DNA of 64,000 nt from Terrilactibacillus tamarindi (GTDB lineage: Bacteria; Bacillota; Bacilli; Bacillales; Sporolactobacillaceae), in contig NZ_WNHB01000012.1 in assembly GCF_009718825.1 (NCBI RefSeq), positions 1 through 64,000 of the forward strand, in the 5' to 3' direction. Under the pieces are notes generated by a model. It did no database searches. It was not told the origin of the DNA and was given only the letters and a program-made list of their open reading frames with translations. Position 1 is the first letter of the stretch, and each line of letters opens with the position of its first letter. This document shows positions 26,721 through 35,744 of this stretch, in pieces. A program made the position numbers and the translations under genes.

Positions 26721-27470
26721 ATGAATATAAAATTTGATCCCAATAATGTCGTTATTAAACTATGTATGAGTGGGATGGTAATGGAAGAAAACGGAAACAC
26801 TGAGGGATCAATAATGATGTTTCTTAAAGCATGGCACGAAGCAACAGACGACTATGAAAGATTTATTGCAGCTTACCATTTAGCTCGTCAACAAAAGAGT
26901 ATTACAGACAAATTAAAATGGATGGAAACATCTTTACAGTGTGCACTAAATATAAATGATGATAATGTTAAGAGTGCATACTCAACGTTATATTTAAACA
27001 TTGCCAAATGTTATGAGGAGTTGTGTGATTCTACTAATGCAAGAAGAAATTATGAATTGTCAAATTCATATAAGGGTGCGCCTTCTGATGAAGGACCATT
27101 TTATCATGGGACAAAGGCAGATTTGCAGGTTGGCGATTTATTAATAGCGGGTGGAAATTCAAATTACAAACCTAATCTTAAAATGAACCATATTTATTTC
27201 ACTGCTAATGCCAATGGTGCAGGACTTGCAGCAGCATTAGCAAAAGGAGAAGGAAGAGAACGCGTTTATATAATAGAACCAACAGGTGAATTTGAAAACG
27301 ACCCAAATGTTACTGACAAAAAATTTCCTGGTAACTTAACACGTTCTTATCGCTCAAAAGAGCCTTTAAGAATTATTGGTGAAGAAACAGAGTGGGTGAA
27401 ACTGACAACTACGGAACGACATAAATGGCGCGAAAATTTAGCTAAAAACAAGGGTGAAATTATTAACTAA
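26721..27470 (+). CDS. arr: TPR-fused rifampin ADP-ribosyltransferase (Arr)
   Basis: The C-terminal domain (about 125-235) is the Arr fold, which transfers ADP-ribose from NAD+ to rifampin and inactivates it. It shows FYHGTKADLQVGDLL (H129), MNHIYFTANANGAG and RVYIIEPTGEFENDPN. The Arr signature DKKFPGNLTRSYRSKEPLRI follows. The N-terminal 120 residues are helical with TPR-like pairs (FLKAWHEATDDYERFIAAYH, CYEELCDSTNARRNYE). Stand-alone Arr enzymes are about 140 residues, so this is a fusion. GGAGG precedes the ATG. Rifampin resistance is predicted, not shown; the helical domain may alter target or regulation. Confidence 0.85.
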   Translation: MNIKFDPNNVVIKLCMSGMVMEENGNTEGSIMMFLKAWHEATDDYERFIAAYHLARQQKSITDKLKWMETSLQCALNINDDNVKSAYSTLYLNIAKCYEELCDSTNARRNYELSNSYKGAPSDEGPFYHGTKADLQVGDLLIAGGNSNYKPNLKMNHIYFTANANGAGLAAALAKGEGRERVYIIEPTGEFENDPNVTDKKFPGNLTRSYRSKEPLRIIGEETEWVKLTTTERHKWRENLAKNKGEIIN

Positions 27471-27496
27471 AATATTTAATGGTGTGATAGTCGAAG

Positions 27497-27560
27497 GTCG
27501 ATATGTTCCCGTCTACTGATAGTGCAAAATGTGTCATGGATATGTTTCCACCTACAGAAA
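27497..27560 (+). repeat. rlmCD-3'-end-like repeat, copy 2
   Basis: GTCGATATGTTCCCG (27497) and ATGGATATGTTTCC (27536), again 39 bp apart, align with the unit at 25846-25910. In one frame they read VDMFPSTD and MDMFPPTE. Confidence 0.6.
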
Positions 27561-27570
27561 ACTCTAATGA

Positions 27571-27615
27571 AAGTTTGGTGCCTGTAAGTTTGGTGCCCGT
27601 CACTTGTCGAATCAT
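27571..27615 (+). repeat. dispersed repeat, copy 3 with a tandem half copy
   Basis: A truncated AAGTTTGGTGCCTGT (27571-27585) is followed at once by a full copy (27586-27615) ending in CACTTGTCGAATCAT. Confidence 0.7.
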
Positions 27616-27737
27616 AAATAGTCTGAACTTCTTAGGTTCTAGTTGGAAAGTAAACTCGGTAAATTAAATTGTAAATAATTAGGATAACATTACGAACCGT
27701 CCAGGTGTTTCAAGTTAATTTTGACAGGCGCCGATTA

Positions 27738-29276
27738 TTATCGGATAACAATATACGGTCCCATCATCTCATAATCCTCGTGCTCCAAGATATGACAGTG
27801 CCATACATATAACCCGGTAAATGGTCCGAACTGCATGATTATTCGAGTAACTTGCTTCGGATTAGCTCGAACGGTATCTTTCCATCCTCGTTCTTGTGGT
27901 TCCAGTGGCATTGCCGGACCTGTATATTCGATAACCTTCTCCTTGTTAAATTTTTCAACATCGAAATTTCTTCGGTCAAGTATTTGAAAATCAATTAAGT
28001 GAAGATGAATTGGGTGTGAATCATCAGTTACGTTGATGAGGTACCATATTTCGGTTGCCCCTAATTTTGGATTTTCTGATATAGGTGCATCCCATGGATT
28101 ATTATCCAATAGCATCCATTCACGACCGTACTGATCCATATTATCATTTAATGTTAGGCATCTTACTCTCGTAACTGACTGTTCTTTTGTTTTTGGAACA
28201 GGCATCATATGAGCCGGAATTGTACTAGTGTCAACACTTGATAAAGGAAGAGTTACTCTAAATTGCATCACTTGACAAACCGTATTTGGATCCGGTTTGT
28301 CACCCCCTGGAAAAGGAGCGGGGGCATCATTTGTCATGATAATATTCTTCCCTTCTAAATTGGTAAAATCAATGATCACATCTGCTCTTTCTGCAGGGGC
28401 TAACATGATTTCCTTGAGACCAACTGGATATTCCAGCAACCCTCCATCAGTCGCAATTTGATACATAAGTTGTCCAGAATCAAGCTTAATCCTATAGAAA
28501 CGAGTGTTGGATGCGTTTAAAAGCCTAAAGCGGTATTTGCGTGGTTCCACTTTTAAATAAGGCCATACTTTACCATTTACTAGAATCGTATCCCCAATAA
28601 ATTTAGGAGTAATCGACATTTCTAATTCAGGAATCGGTTTTTCTGGTTGCTTCGGGTAGTAAAGAGAACCATCCTTATTAAATGTCTTGTCTTGTATCAT
28701 AAGAGGAATCTCATATTTCCCACTCGGTAAATTCAATGAACGTTCTCGATTTTCTCTGATAAGATAAAATCCCGCCAAACCTGCATAAATATTTAGCCTC
28801 GTAATACCAATCGTGTGGTCATGATACCATAAAGTGCAGGCATGATTACAATTATCATATCGATAGATTTGCTTTCTAAAATATGGCCCCACTTGTTTGA
28901 ATCCCTTTGTAAACCAAGCCTCTGGGTAGCCATCGCTTTCCCATTCAACACAAGCTCCGTGTACGTGCACGACTGTTCTTACATCAGGCACGTCCCGATG
29001 GGCACCATGAACCGTATAATCGATAGGAAAAAGATGCTTACCAGGAAGGTTGTTAATCCATTTAATAAACACTTTTTCTCCACTTTCGACTTCAATTGTA
29101 GGTCCTGGATATCCATCTTCGTACCCCCAAACAGTTGTGTCATTTAACTGACTATGAAGTGATTGACGGAATTCAGTCATATTTACTTCGTAATAAGTAT
29201 AAAACTGATTTTTCCATCGAGGTTTTAAAATAGGTGGGATGGGTAGTTCGTCTATAAATTTAGAGAGAATCATCAT
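27738..29276 (-). CDS. cotA: CotA-type multicopper oxidase (spore coat laccase)
   Basis: A 512-residue laccase with three cupredoxin domains, close in length and N-terminus (FIDELPIPPILKP) to B. subtilis CotA (513 residues). Such enzymes sit in the outer spore coat and oxidise phenols and bilirubin, helping make brown pigment and UV protection. Copper ligands are seen in VHVHGACVEW, WYHDHTIG, HPIHLHLIDF and WHCHILEHEDYEMMGPY, the last holding the type 1 copper His-Cys-His and axial Met. AAAGGAGG precedes two adjacent ATGs (29276 and 29273); the second has the better spacing. Its presence marks the organism as a spore former. Confidence 0.92.
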   Translation of the reverse strand: MMILSKFIDELPIPPILKPRWKNQFYTYYEVNMTEFRQSLHSQLNDTTVWGYEDGYPGPTIEVESGEKVFIKWINNLPGKHLFPIDYTVHGAHRDVPDVRTVVHVHGACVEWESDGYPEAWFTKGFKQVGPYFRKQIYRYDNCNHACTLWYHDHTIGITRLNIYAGLAGFYLIRENRERSLNLPSGKYEIPLMIQDKTFNKDGSLYYPKQPEKPIPELEMSITPKFIGDTILVNGKVWPYLKVEPRKYRFRLLNASNTRFYRIKLDSGQLMYQIATDGGLLEYPVGLKEIMLAPAERADVIIDFTNLEGKNIIMTNDAPAPFPGGDKPDPNTVCQVMQFRVTLPLSSVDTSTIPAHMMPVPKTKEQSVTRVRCLTLNDNMDQYGREWMLLDNNPWDAPISENPKLGATEIWYLINVTDDSHPIHLHLIDFQILDRRNFDVEKFNKEKVIEYTGPAMPLEPQERGWKDTVRANPKQVTRIIMQFGPFTGLYVWHCHILEHEDYEMMGPYIVIR

Positions 29277-29505
29277 TCGCCTCCTTTATAACATACCGTA
29301 ATGTCAAAAAGTTAATAATCCTTGATTTAATGGGCTATAAATGTTAAAAACTTGCCAATCCCATAGTTTTAGATTAAAAGTGAGGTTACCACAGGCAACA
29401 CCTAATCCCTAACACCGAGGAACTGACAAGTCGTACCCTCAATTATTAACTTATTTAATGGAATCAAGCATCAAGATTAACTAATCTTACTGATTTGACT
29501 AGTTC

Positions 29506-30450
29506 TTATGATGATGTCAGCTCTCCACCATTAACATGAATGGTTTGGCCAGTAACAAATCTGGAATCATCAGAGGCAAGATAGACATACGCTGGCGCAA
29601 GCTCAAATGGTTGGGCCATTCTCTGCATCGGATTACCGGAACCTAATATAGCGACCTGATCTGCAGAATATGTTGACGGCTGAAGCGGAGTCCAGGTTGA
29701 TCCTGGTGCTACAGCATTGACCCGAATTCCCTTATCTATAAGATTATTGCTTAAAGCACGAGTAAAGCCAATAATCGCTGCCTTCGTTGATGTATAATCA
29801 ATCAATTGTGCAGGACCTTTAAAAGCCACAACCGAAGATGTATTAATAATTGAGCTGCCTGGTTTCAAATAGGGAAGCGCCGCTCTAGTTGTGTAAAAAT
29901 GAGAATAGATATTAACTTTAAAGGTGGCTTCGAATTGTTCGTCAGTGATATCGAGTAAACTTGGTTGCTGGAACTGGATACCCACGTGGTTAACAAGGAT
30001 ATCCAATCGTCCGAATGATTGGATTGTTTGTTCCACAATGGAGATACATTGAGTTTTGTCTCGGACATCACCTGGCAATAAAATGCAACGCTGGCCGAGT
30101 TGTTCGATCCGTGCTTTTGTTCTGTTTGCATCTTCATGTTCATCCAAGTAGGAGATAGCAACACTAGCGCCTTCTTTAGCAAACGCAATCGCTACAGCTG
30201 CTCCGATACCGCTGTCCCCACCTGTGACGAGGGCGACTTTCCCTGTTAATTTGCCGCTTCCCCTGTACTCTGGATTTTCAATAATAGGCCGGGGAACCAT
30301 CTGTTTTTCCACGCCCGGTTGTCGAAGTTGACGTTGTTCAGGGACATTTATCGGAATTTCCTCATAGCGAGTTATTACCCCGTAATTTGGATATAATGGA
30401 TAATTTCCATCGGTGATTTTCTTCTGATTTTTTTGCTCATTCTGTTGCAT
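29506..30450 (-). CDS. short-chain dehydrogenase/reductase
   Basis: A 314-residue NAD(P)-dependent SDR of the long-N-terminus type found in Bacillus (YhxC/YhdF-like). The first 60 residues ([11 protein letters not shown]) are typical of that group. The cofactor motif is [15 protein letters not shown] (TGxxxGIG), and NHVG replaces the common NNAG. The catalytic set is a Ser in NTSSVV and Tyr-x3-Lys in YTSTKAA. The tail [12 protein letters not shown] is conserved. AAGGAGG precedes the ATG. Substrate unknown; homologues are often general-stress genes. Confidence 0.88.
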   Translation of the reverse strand: MQQNEQKNQKKITDGNYPLYPNYGVITRYEEIPINVPEQRQLRQPGVEKQMVPRPIIENPEYRGSGKLTGKVALVTGGDSGIGAAVAIAFAKEGASVAISYLDEHEDANRTKARIEQLGQRCILLPGDVRDKTQCISIVEQTIQSFGRLDILVNHVGIQFQQPSLLDITDEQFEATFKVNIYSHFYTTRAALPYLKPGSSIINTSSVVAFKGPAQLIDYTSTKAAIIGFTRALSNNLIDKGIRVNAVAPGSTWTPLQPSTYSADQVAILGSGNPMQRMAQPFELAPAYVYLASDDSRFVTGQTIHVNGGELTSS

Positions 30451-30619
30451 TGGAGACCTCCTTGCAGTAATAGAAAATACCGTTTTAGATTATGTTACAT
30501 GGGCGCACCTAGTGCATGTTCCAATCCAAATTGTTTAAAGCGGATGAAAGAAGTACTTGCTCTTTATTAGAAGTAGCTGAATAAGGTGTATTAGGTAAAT
30601 TTAAGAGGAGGTTATTCGC

Positions 30620-30787
30620 TTGTTTCAATATAGTCCTGAAGTCAAATTATTACTAGTGAATTTTTCTGATGAAAAAGTAGAGATGCTCTATAATAACAAC
30701 CCTTACACGTGGTCAATGCCGTTAATAGGACCTAGACCGCCCTATTATACTAATCCTCGTTACGTACAAACCTATCCCATAATCTAA
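30620..30787 (+). CDS. small Tyr/Pro-rich protein, 55 residues
   Basis: AGGAGG eight bases upstream of TTG 30620 supports this short gene. It gives FQYSPEVKLLLVNFSDEKVE, then a Pro/Tyr/Asn-rich tail (GPRPPYYTNPRYVQTYP). That composition recalls small spore-coat or surface proteins, which would fit the CotA neighbour, but no family is recognised. It is divergent from the SDR gene and ends just before a perfect hairpin. Confidence 0.5.
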   Translation: MFQYSPEVKLLLVNFSDEKVEMLYNNNPYTWSMPLIGPRPPYYTNPRYVQTYPII

Positions 30788-30790
30788 TGA

Positions 30791-30811
30791 GGGTGGTGCC
30801 AATCACCACCC
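30791..30811 (+). terminator. hairpin after the small Tyr/Pro-rich gene
   Basis: A perfect 8-bp stem GGGTGGTG/CACCACCC with a 5-nt loop and no T-run. The right arm CACCACCCGAA recurs at 35613 and in a variant at 39917, so it may belong to a dispersed palindrome family. Confidence 0.5.
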
Positions 30812-30980
30812 GAAATATAAAAAGGGGACAGGTTGGAGGTTGAAAGTGTGAAAAATGAAGGGAAAAAGTGGGTTCCCTTGACCCTAATTCCTGTTCCCTG
30901 TACCATGACTTTATTATCATAATAAATAAATTTGTGGCAGAAGAAACGCGTCAAAATTTGTGAATATGAGTAATTCATAC

Positions 30981-31134
30981 AGTGTATGTTCAAAAAGGTG
31001 ACAAATTAGAAGCAAGAAGATCAAGGCGGCGCTGTTTTGAGGACCGGAATGTAGGTTTTTACTACATGAGGACCGGAAAAACGAGCGGGCGCCGAGATTC
31101 GTAGCTTATCATTTGTTGACTTTTTGAACAACCT
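30981..31134. mobile_element. MITE-like element, copy 1
   Basis: A 154-bp noncoding element with terminal inverted repeats (GTTCAAAAAGGTGACAAA at the left; TTTGTTGACTTTTTGAAC at the right). The centre has two direct GAGGACCGGAA repeats around a TGTAG/CTACA hairpin. It matches the copy at 56622-56777 almost end to end in inverse orientation. No coding capacity. Confidence 0.8.
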
Positions 31135-31372
31135 CATACAGAAAAATTTTGAGAAAAGAGGCGTAGCAGGACTTTATTTTTACTTAACAAGAGTAATAAT
31201 TAAAAGGCAATTGGCCCAGCGGCAAAACAGGACTTTTGTAAGTAACTAGTAAACCGTACTAGTGTCTATCAATACCGATGTTTTTGAAAATATTCAGGGG
31301 ATTTTTCCTAACACATTGTAAATTACTCATATCCAAATAAGCTAAGGGAACACTTATGGAGAAAAGGTGTGG

Positions 31373-31618
31373 ATGGAAATGGAGGAAAAGATTAAGGAAC
31401 ATACTTTGTTATTGGTATATTTAACATCATGGAAAGAGGATGAACTGTATGAAGAAATGAGAAGAAGCTGGAAGGGCTATCCGTTTGATGTCTTAAATGA
31501 ACTTACTGACGAGGATTTTATTCGTGGAAGTATTAGATCTAAATCTGTCTATTTAACTGAAGCGGGTATCATAGAAGCTAAGGTTTTAATGAAGAAATAC
31601 CAAGTTAATGATGTCTAA
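31373..31618 (+). CDS. DUF6429 family protein
   Basis: An 81-residue cytosolic protein with the DUF6429 pattern: helices EEKIKEHTLLLVYLTSW and RRSWKGYPFDVLNELTDE, then SKSVYLTEAGIIEAKVL. The layout resembles a small winged-helix (YLTEAGI as the wing region). ATG 31373 is chosen; in-frame GTG 31367 is closer to the AAAGG site. Function unknown. It precedes a SEC-C protein gene by about 115 bp. Confidence 0.75.
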   Translation: MEMEEKIKEHTLLLVYLTSWKEDELYEEMRRSWKGYPFDVLNELTDEDFIRGSIRSKSVYLTEAGIIEAKVLMKKYQVNDV

Positions 31619-31735
31619 AGGATAAAAGCAAGGAAATAATTATTTACAAAGTAAAATGGCAGTCTCTTCTTGTGATTCTGATTGTGATTGATGAAATGAA
31701 AGTTAAATTAGTGACAGATTAAGGGGAGAAAAAAT

Positions 31736-32674
31736 ATGCTTAAAATTGGAAGAAATGATTTGTGCCCGTGCGGAAGTGGTAAAAAATATAAAAAATGCTG
31801 TATGGACAAAGATAAACAATTGAATGTGAAAGAAACTTTAAGAAATCCCTTTAATCACTTGCTTACATATGAAGGGGTAAACGAACTGAGTACCGCCGAA
31901 ATCATTCACCAGTTATGGAGATTTGGTATTCCATTTAAACAGGAAACATTTTTAAAAGATGTCGAAAAGTTCTACTCTGCTGAAGATCTTTCGGAAAACT
32001 GGTTCCATCAATATTCTGTTACTGCAAAGGGAAGAGATGAAGATTTCCCTTGGCTGGCGGCCTCGATTTTATGGGAGAGATTGGCTCCATCAAAAAAACT
32101 ATCTATGGAACAAATGAATGACTTGATTGATAGTGGTATTGAGTATGCAGATCAAAATGATTCTATATCTGCATGTGATACATGGTTGAAAGTATGGAAG
32201 GCAATAAAGGATAGGATTGAACCTAAATTCCAAAACTTGGATTATCTTGACAAGCACTATAAGGGCAGTTTTTTTATTCGGGATTTTTGCCAGGACCTAG
32301 AAGCTGAACTTCATAATGCGGGTTTGAATGATCCTGTTTATTTTGAAAAAAGAATAAATTATTGTCGCGAGTTTTGTAACTATTTTCCTAAAGAAAGTGA
32401 GCTAATTATTCATAATATGCGGCGTGCCATTGCGGATTCTTACGCTAAGTTAGATCAATATGGGAAAGCTGAGTCTGGGTTTGAGAAGTTAGTGCAAGAT
32501 TTTCCGGACAATCCTTGGGGCTATATCGGGTGGGGAGATCTGTTCTTTTTTGAACATAAGAAGGATTATCATAAAGCGCAAGAACTATACGAAAAAGGTT
32601 TAGCAATCGCCAAGGATCAAATGGATATTGAAGCCATAAAAGAGAGGCTTGAAGATTTAAAGGAAGGATTATAA
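31736..32674 (+). CDS. SEC-C zinc-motif protein with TPR-like C-terminus
   Basis: A 312-residue protein whose SEC-C motif is at the very N-terminus ([18 protein letters not shown], residues 5-22). It binds one zinc and is known from the SecA tail. The long helical remainder ends in TPR-like repeats ([20 protein letters not shown], then [16 protein letters not shown]). AGGGGAG precedes the ATG. Similar stand-alone SEC-C/TPR proteins are frequent in Bacillus; their role is unknown. A second SEC-C gene, broken, lies at 24089-24363. Confidence 0.82.
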   Translation: MLKIGRNDLCPCGSGKKYKKCCMDKDKQLNVKETLRNPFNHLLTYEGVNELSTAEIIHQLWRFGIPFKQETFLKDVEKFYSAEDLSENWFHQYSVTAKGRDEDFPWLAASILWERLAPSKKLSMEQMNDLIDSGIEYADQNDSISACDTWLKVWKAIKDRIEPKFQNLDYLDKHYKGSFFIRDFCQDLEAELHNAGLNDPVYFEKRINYCREFCNYFPKESELIIHNMRRAIADSYAKLDQYGKAESGFEKLVQDFPDNPWGYIGWGDLFFFEHKKDYHKAQELYEKGLAIAKDQMDIEAIKERLEDLKEGL

Positions 32675-32741
32675 ATATAATGTTTTTTACTTGGACGTAG
32701 CTTATTGTAATTAATAAATGGCGAATGCTAAGGTGAAATGA

Positions 32742-32876
32742 ATGTTAATCCAATGTACGAAGCCCTTACTTGATAAGATAGGAATAAAGGGCAATGAACT
32801 AGTTTCATTTGAAGGCTATGAGCAATTTCCCAATAGTTTCATAGCGTGGCACGTTAATTTTGTAAAATTGGTATAA
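32742..32876 (+). pseudogene. DUF6933 protein, N-terminal fragment
   Basis: The frame MLIQCTKPLLDKIGIKGNEL continues to YEQFPNSFIAWHVNFVKL and stops after 44 residues, while DUF6933 proteins are about 170 residues and share this start. A short second open stretch (DVFIYSGDLYQIQ, ending near 32949) follows and is not assigned. The rest of the gap to 33103 shows nothing. Confidence 0.55.
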
Positions 32877-33102
32877 CTCTACACATGAAAATAAAACCAA
32901 TGATCAAGATGTTTTCATCTATTCAGGTGATCTTTATCAAATTCAGTAAAAAAATGAGCGTTTTACAGGACTAGTGTATTCCGTTAAAATGTCATTAAGA
33001 CAAAGAGTAAAGTAAGTCTCAGATATAATAAAGCTAAAATGAAACATTAGTTAGCTCATTCTTGACTCTCAGCTGATCGAATTGAAAGAGGGGTGCTCCT
33101 AG

Positions 33103-33696
33103 ATGACAAAGAGTCAATTGAATCCTAAGGTAGATGAATTTCTAAGTAAAGCTAACAAGTGGAAGGAAGAATACGAGAAGTTAAGACATATTATTCTTGA
33201 CTGCGAACTGACTGAAGAATTTAAGTGGATGCACCCTTGTTATACATATGAGAATAAAAATATCGTATTAATACATGGATTTAAAGAATACTGTGCGCTT
33301 CTGTTTCACAAAGGTGCCTTGTTAAAGGATACCCAAAGGATTCTTATCCAACAGACGGAGAATGTGCAGGCGGCGCGTCAGATTCGGTTCACCCATGTTC
33401 AAGAAATAGTAGAGATGGAAACGATCATAAAAGACTATATTTATGAAGCGATTGGCGTTGAAAAAGCCGGTTTGGAAGTGAATTTCAAAAAGCACACTGA
33501 ATTCATCATTCCTGAAGAATTGCAAAATAAATTCGATGAAATCCCTGCCTTGAAAACGGCTTTTGAAGCATTGACACCGGGACGGCAAAGAGCATACATT
33601 TTGTATTTTTCTCAAGCTAAACAAGCCAAAACTCGAGAGTCAAGGGTTGAAAAATATACGAAACAAATTCTTGATGGGAAAGGATTACATGATTAA
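33103..33696 (+). CDS. YdeI-like DUF1801 domain protein
   Basis: A 197-residue protein with the DUF1801 fold in the N-terminal half (FLSKANKWKEEYEKLRHIIL, EEFKWMHPCYTY, HGFKEYCALLFHKGALL). A bacteriocin-protection/YdeI-type C-terminal tail follows (LTPGRQRAYILYFSQAKQAK). The same two-part architecture and length occur in B. subtilis YdeI. AGAGGGG lies upstream of the ATG. Exact function is not known; relatives are linked to envelope stress and antimicrobial-peptide tolerance. Confidence 0.85.
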   Translation: MTKSQLNPKVDEFLSKANKWKEEYEKLRHIILDCELTEEFKWMHPCYTYENKNIVLIHGFKEYCALLFHKGALLKDTQRILIQQTENVQAARQIRFTHVQEIVEMETIIKDYIYEAIGVEKAGLEVNFKKHTEFIIPEELQNKFDEIPALKTAFEALTPGRQRAYILYFSQAKQAKTRESRVEKYTKQILDGKGLHD

Positions 33697-33972
33697 TATA
33701 TTCGATGAGAAAATAAATTAGTCAAACTAAGATTGGTCTCTAGAATTATGGAATGGATTTCCTTAGAAACCATCTTTTATATTATTGATAAAGTTGACCA
33801 CTATTTCTTACTGTAGAATTTTGATGGTTAATCATGTACTGATGAATACGATCGATATTTCTTGTGGTTTTATTCAATTATGGTAATAATACAGTTATAC
33901 ATCATAAGACAAACATTAATTGGTAGTAACACTTTTAGTCTTAAACAAATTAATAAATAGGAGATGAGATGT

Positions 33973-34401
33973 ATGACATTGAAATTGATTCCGTATTTAG
34001 TTATGAATGGAAATGCAAGTGAAGCCATTGACTTTTACAAAAAAGCATTAAATGCCGAAGTGCTTTTTACCCAGTCATTTGGAGAAATGCCTGAAATTCC
34101 AGAGTATCCAATACCTGAGGATGCGAAGAACCGGATCTCTCACGCTTCAATAAAAGTCGGCGAAACAGAACTGATGTTTTCTGATACATTTCCTGGTCAG
34201 CCTATTACAAGCGGAAACCAAGTGACGATTTGTATATCCACTGATGACGCTGAAAAGTCTAGACAGATCTTTGAGACACTAAAGCAAGATGGTGAAGTAA
34301 CAATGGAGCTACAAGAAACGTTTTTCAGCCCGGCTTATGGTGGTGTAATAGATAAGTTTGGTGTTAGCTTTCAGATTTTTACAAACGGTCAAGAAGGATA
34401 A
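33973..34401 (+). CDS. VOC superfamily protein, PhnB/YjdN type
   Basis: A 142-residue glyoxalase/bleomycin-resistance fold protein. It starts KLIPYLVMNGNASEAIDFYK, typical of the PhnB-like 3-demethylubiquinone-methyltransferase group, and ends with GVIDKFGVSFQIF. Two beta-alpha-beta units are present. AGGAG at 33959-33963 selects ATG 33973 rather than 33964. No substrate can be named. A 14-codon fragment of a second copy lies at 39973-40017, also upstream of a C39 peptidase gene, so the pair was duplicated. Confidence 0.83.
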   Translation: MTLKLIPYLVMNGNASEAIDFYKKALNAEVLFTQSFGEMPEIPEYPIPEDAKNRISHASIKVGETELMFSDTFPGQPITSGNQVTICISTDDAEKSRQIFETLKQDGEVTMELQETFFSPAYGGVIDKFGVSFQIFTNGQEG

Positions 34402-34463
34402 TTTATTCTATATTTCAAGTGTTATATAACCCCTTTTTCAACTAGATTTACATAAGTATTTTT

Positions 34464-34516
34464 ACAAAAATGACTTTGTTGTCGTACTTTTACAATACAG
34501 AGTCATTTTTGTTATA
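34464..34516 (+). terminator. terminator after the VOC gene
   Basis: A perfect 12-bp stem ACAAAAATGACT/AGTCATTTTTGT (34464-34475, 34501-34512) with the T-rich arm serving as the tail. Confidence 0.7.
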
Positions 34517-34549
34517 TAAATATATCTAGAGTTTGTTAATTTCTTATAG

Positions 34550-35272
34550 ATGGGAGTTAAACGAAGAATGATCAAACAGCCATTCCAAACGAAATCGATT
34601 TTTGCAAAATTTGCTAGTGCAATGACCTTAATTTTCATTTGTTTAGCAGTTAAAAGTCGAGTTAAAAGTTTGTCATCTACTAAACTACTAAATGTTCCAT
34701 TAATCAAGCAGAGACCTGAATTACCATCAGGTTGTGAAGTCACAGCGTTAGCCATGGCATTAAGATATTATGGTATAGATGTAAACAAAACGACATTAGC
34801 CAATCAAATGCCTCGAGACAATACACCTGTAAAGAGAAACCAAGATGGAACCATTAAAATATGGGGAGATCCAGAAGTTGGATTTGTTGGAGATCCATAT
34901 GATAATGGCATCACCATTAATCCCAATCCGTTAAAAAAAGTACTGGATAATTACCGTCAAGGCGGTCTAGCTTTGTATGGCAAAGACTTTAATGTGATTG
35001 AAGGTTATGTAAAAAACAAAAAACCTACACTTATTTGGTTTACGATTACGCATGAAATGCCTATAAAACGGACATGGGAAACACCTAACGGAAAGATCAT
35101 TTTCGCTCCACGCCCGCTACATTGCATTGTTGTAACAGGTGTTGATCGCAAATATGTTTACTTTAATGATTGTGAATCGACGAAAGTAAGTGGACAGAAC
35201 GTAAGAGTGCCTAAAAATGAATTTATTCAAATATATAATGCGATGGGAAAAAGAGCATTAGTGGTAAATTGA
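34550..35272 (+). CDS. C39-like cysteine peptidase (C39_2), copy 1
   Basis: A 240-residue protein with one hydrophobic N-terminal segment (SAMTLIFICLAV) acting as signal or anchor. The papain-like C39_2 domain has catalytic Cys62 in LPSGCEVTALAMAL, His in RPLHCIVVTGVD and the following Asn/Asp in YFNDCES. It is about 80 percent similar over the peptidase part to the protein at 41113-42081 but lacks the SH3b domain. The start is uncertain: ATG 34550 has no good site and ATG 34568 has GGGAG about ten bases upstream. Probably acts outside the membrane on peptides or wall components. Confidence 0.83.
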   Translation: MGVKRRMIKQPFQTKSIFAKFASAMTLIFICLAVKSRVKSLSSTKLLNVPLIKQRPELPSGCEVTALAMALRYYGIDVNKTTLANQMPRDNTPVKRNQDGTIKIWGDPEVGFVGDPYDNGITINPNPLKKVLDNYRQGGLALYGKDFNVIEGYVKNKKPTLIWFTITHEMPIKRTWETPNGKIIFAPRPLHCIVVTGVDRKYVYFNDCESTKVSGQNVRVPKNEFIQIYNAMGKRALVVN

Positions 35273-35419
35273 TTTCTTTGGTTGTATTCGTTTTTGTTTA
35301 GACATGGAAATCACTCCTTTATATGATTCATTATGGCCATGATTTCCATTTTCTTTGGAGTCTTGATACCAATTCAAATTAAACACGCACTATAATTTAA
35401 ATTTAGAGGTGAATGAAAA

Positions 35420-35500
35420 ATGAAATTCATTATTTTTATTTTTCTTTTTATCTGTTTAGTGTTCGTATTCAATAAAATTAGAAGAAACAAGGATAAATAA
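35420..35500 (+). CDS. 26-residue single-TM peptide
   Basis: ATG 35420 follows GAGGTGA by about eight bases. The peptide is MKFIIFIFLFICLVFVFN and a basic tail (KIRRNKDK), a typical small membrane protein. It lies after the C39 peptidase gene. No family recognised. Confidence 0.45.
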   Translation: MKFIIFIFLFICLVFVFNKIRRNKDK

Positions 35501-35519
35501 AAAGGGAACTGAGTCCCTT

Positions 35520-35547
35520 ATAGTGCGTGTTCAAAAAGGTGACAAAC
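35520..35547. mobile_element. single end of the MITE-like element
   Basis: AGTGCGTGTTCAAAAAGG then TGACAAAC matches one terminal repeat of the elements at 30981, 40115 and 56622. No second end is found nearby, so this is a solo or truncated copy. Confidence 0.55.
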
Positions 35548-35685
35548 GAAGATGAGAAATATGAGGGAAAAGGAGTGTATGATGGAAGTCGATGGGCACA
35601 ATATAATGCCTGTCACCACCCGAACCACTCGAAATTTATCGAATAAAGTAAAAAAGGTTTTTAAATAAAATGTACCAAAAAATAA

Positions 35686-35713
35686 CTTCTCCCAACTTAA
35701 TAGTTGAGAGAAG
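35686..35713 (-). terminator. terminator of the minus-strand C39 peptidase gene
   Basis: The stem CTTCTC-CAACT/AGTTG-GAGAAG has one mismatch and a T-rich tail on the minus strand, about 30 bp past the stop codon. Confidence 0.7.
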
Positions 35714-35744
35714 CTCTGCAGGTCAAGTTATTATTGACCATGAT

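Noticed and set aside
27738-29276. Bacterial copper-resistance oxidase CopA
   Set aside because: No signal peptide or Met-rich region; N-terminus and length match the spore-coat CotA type.
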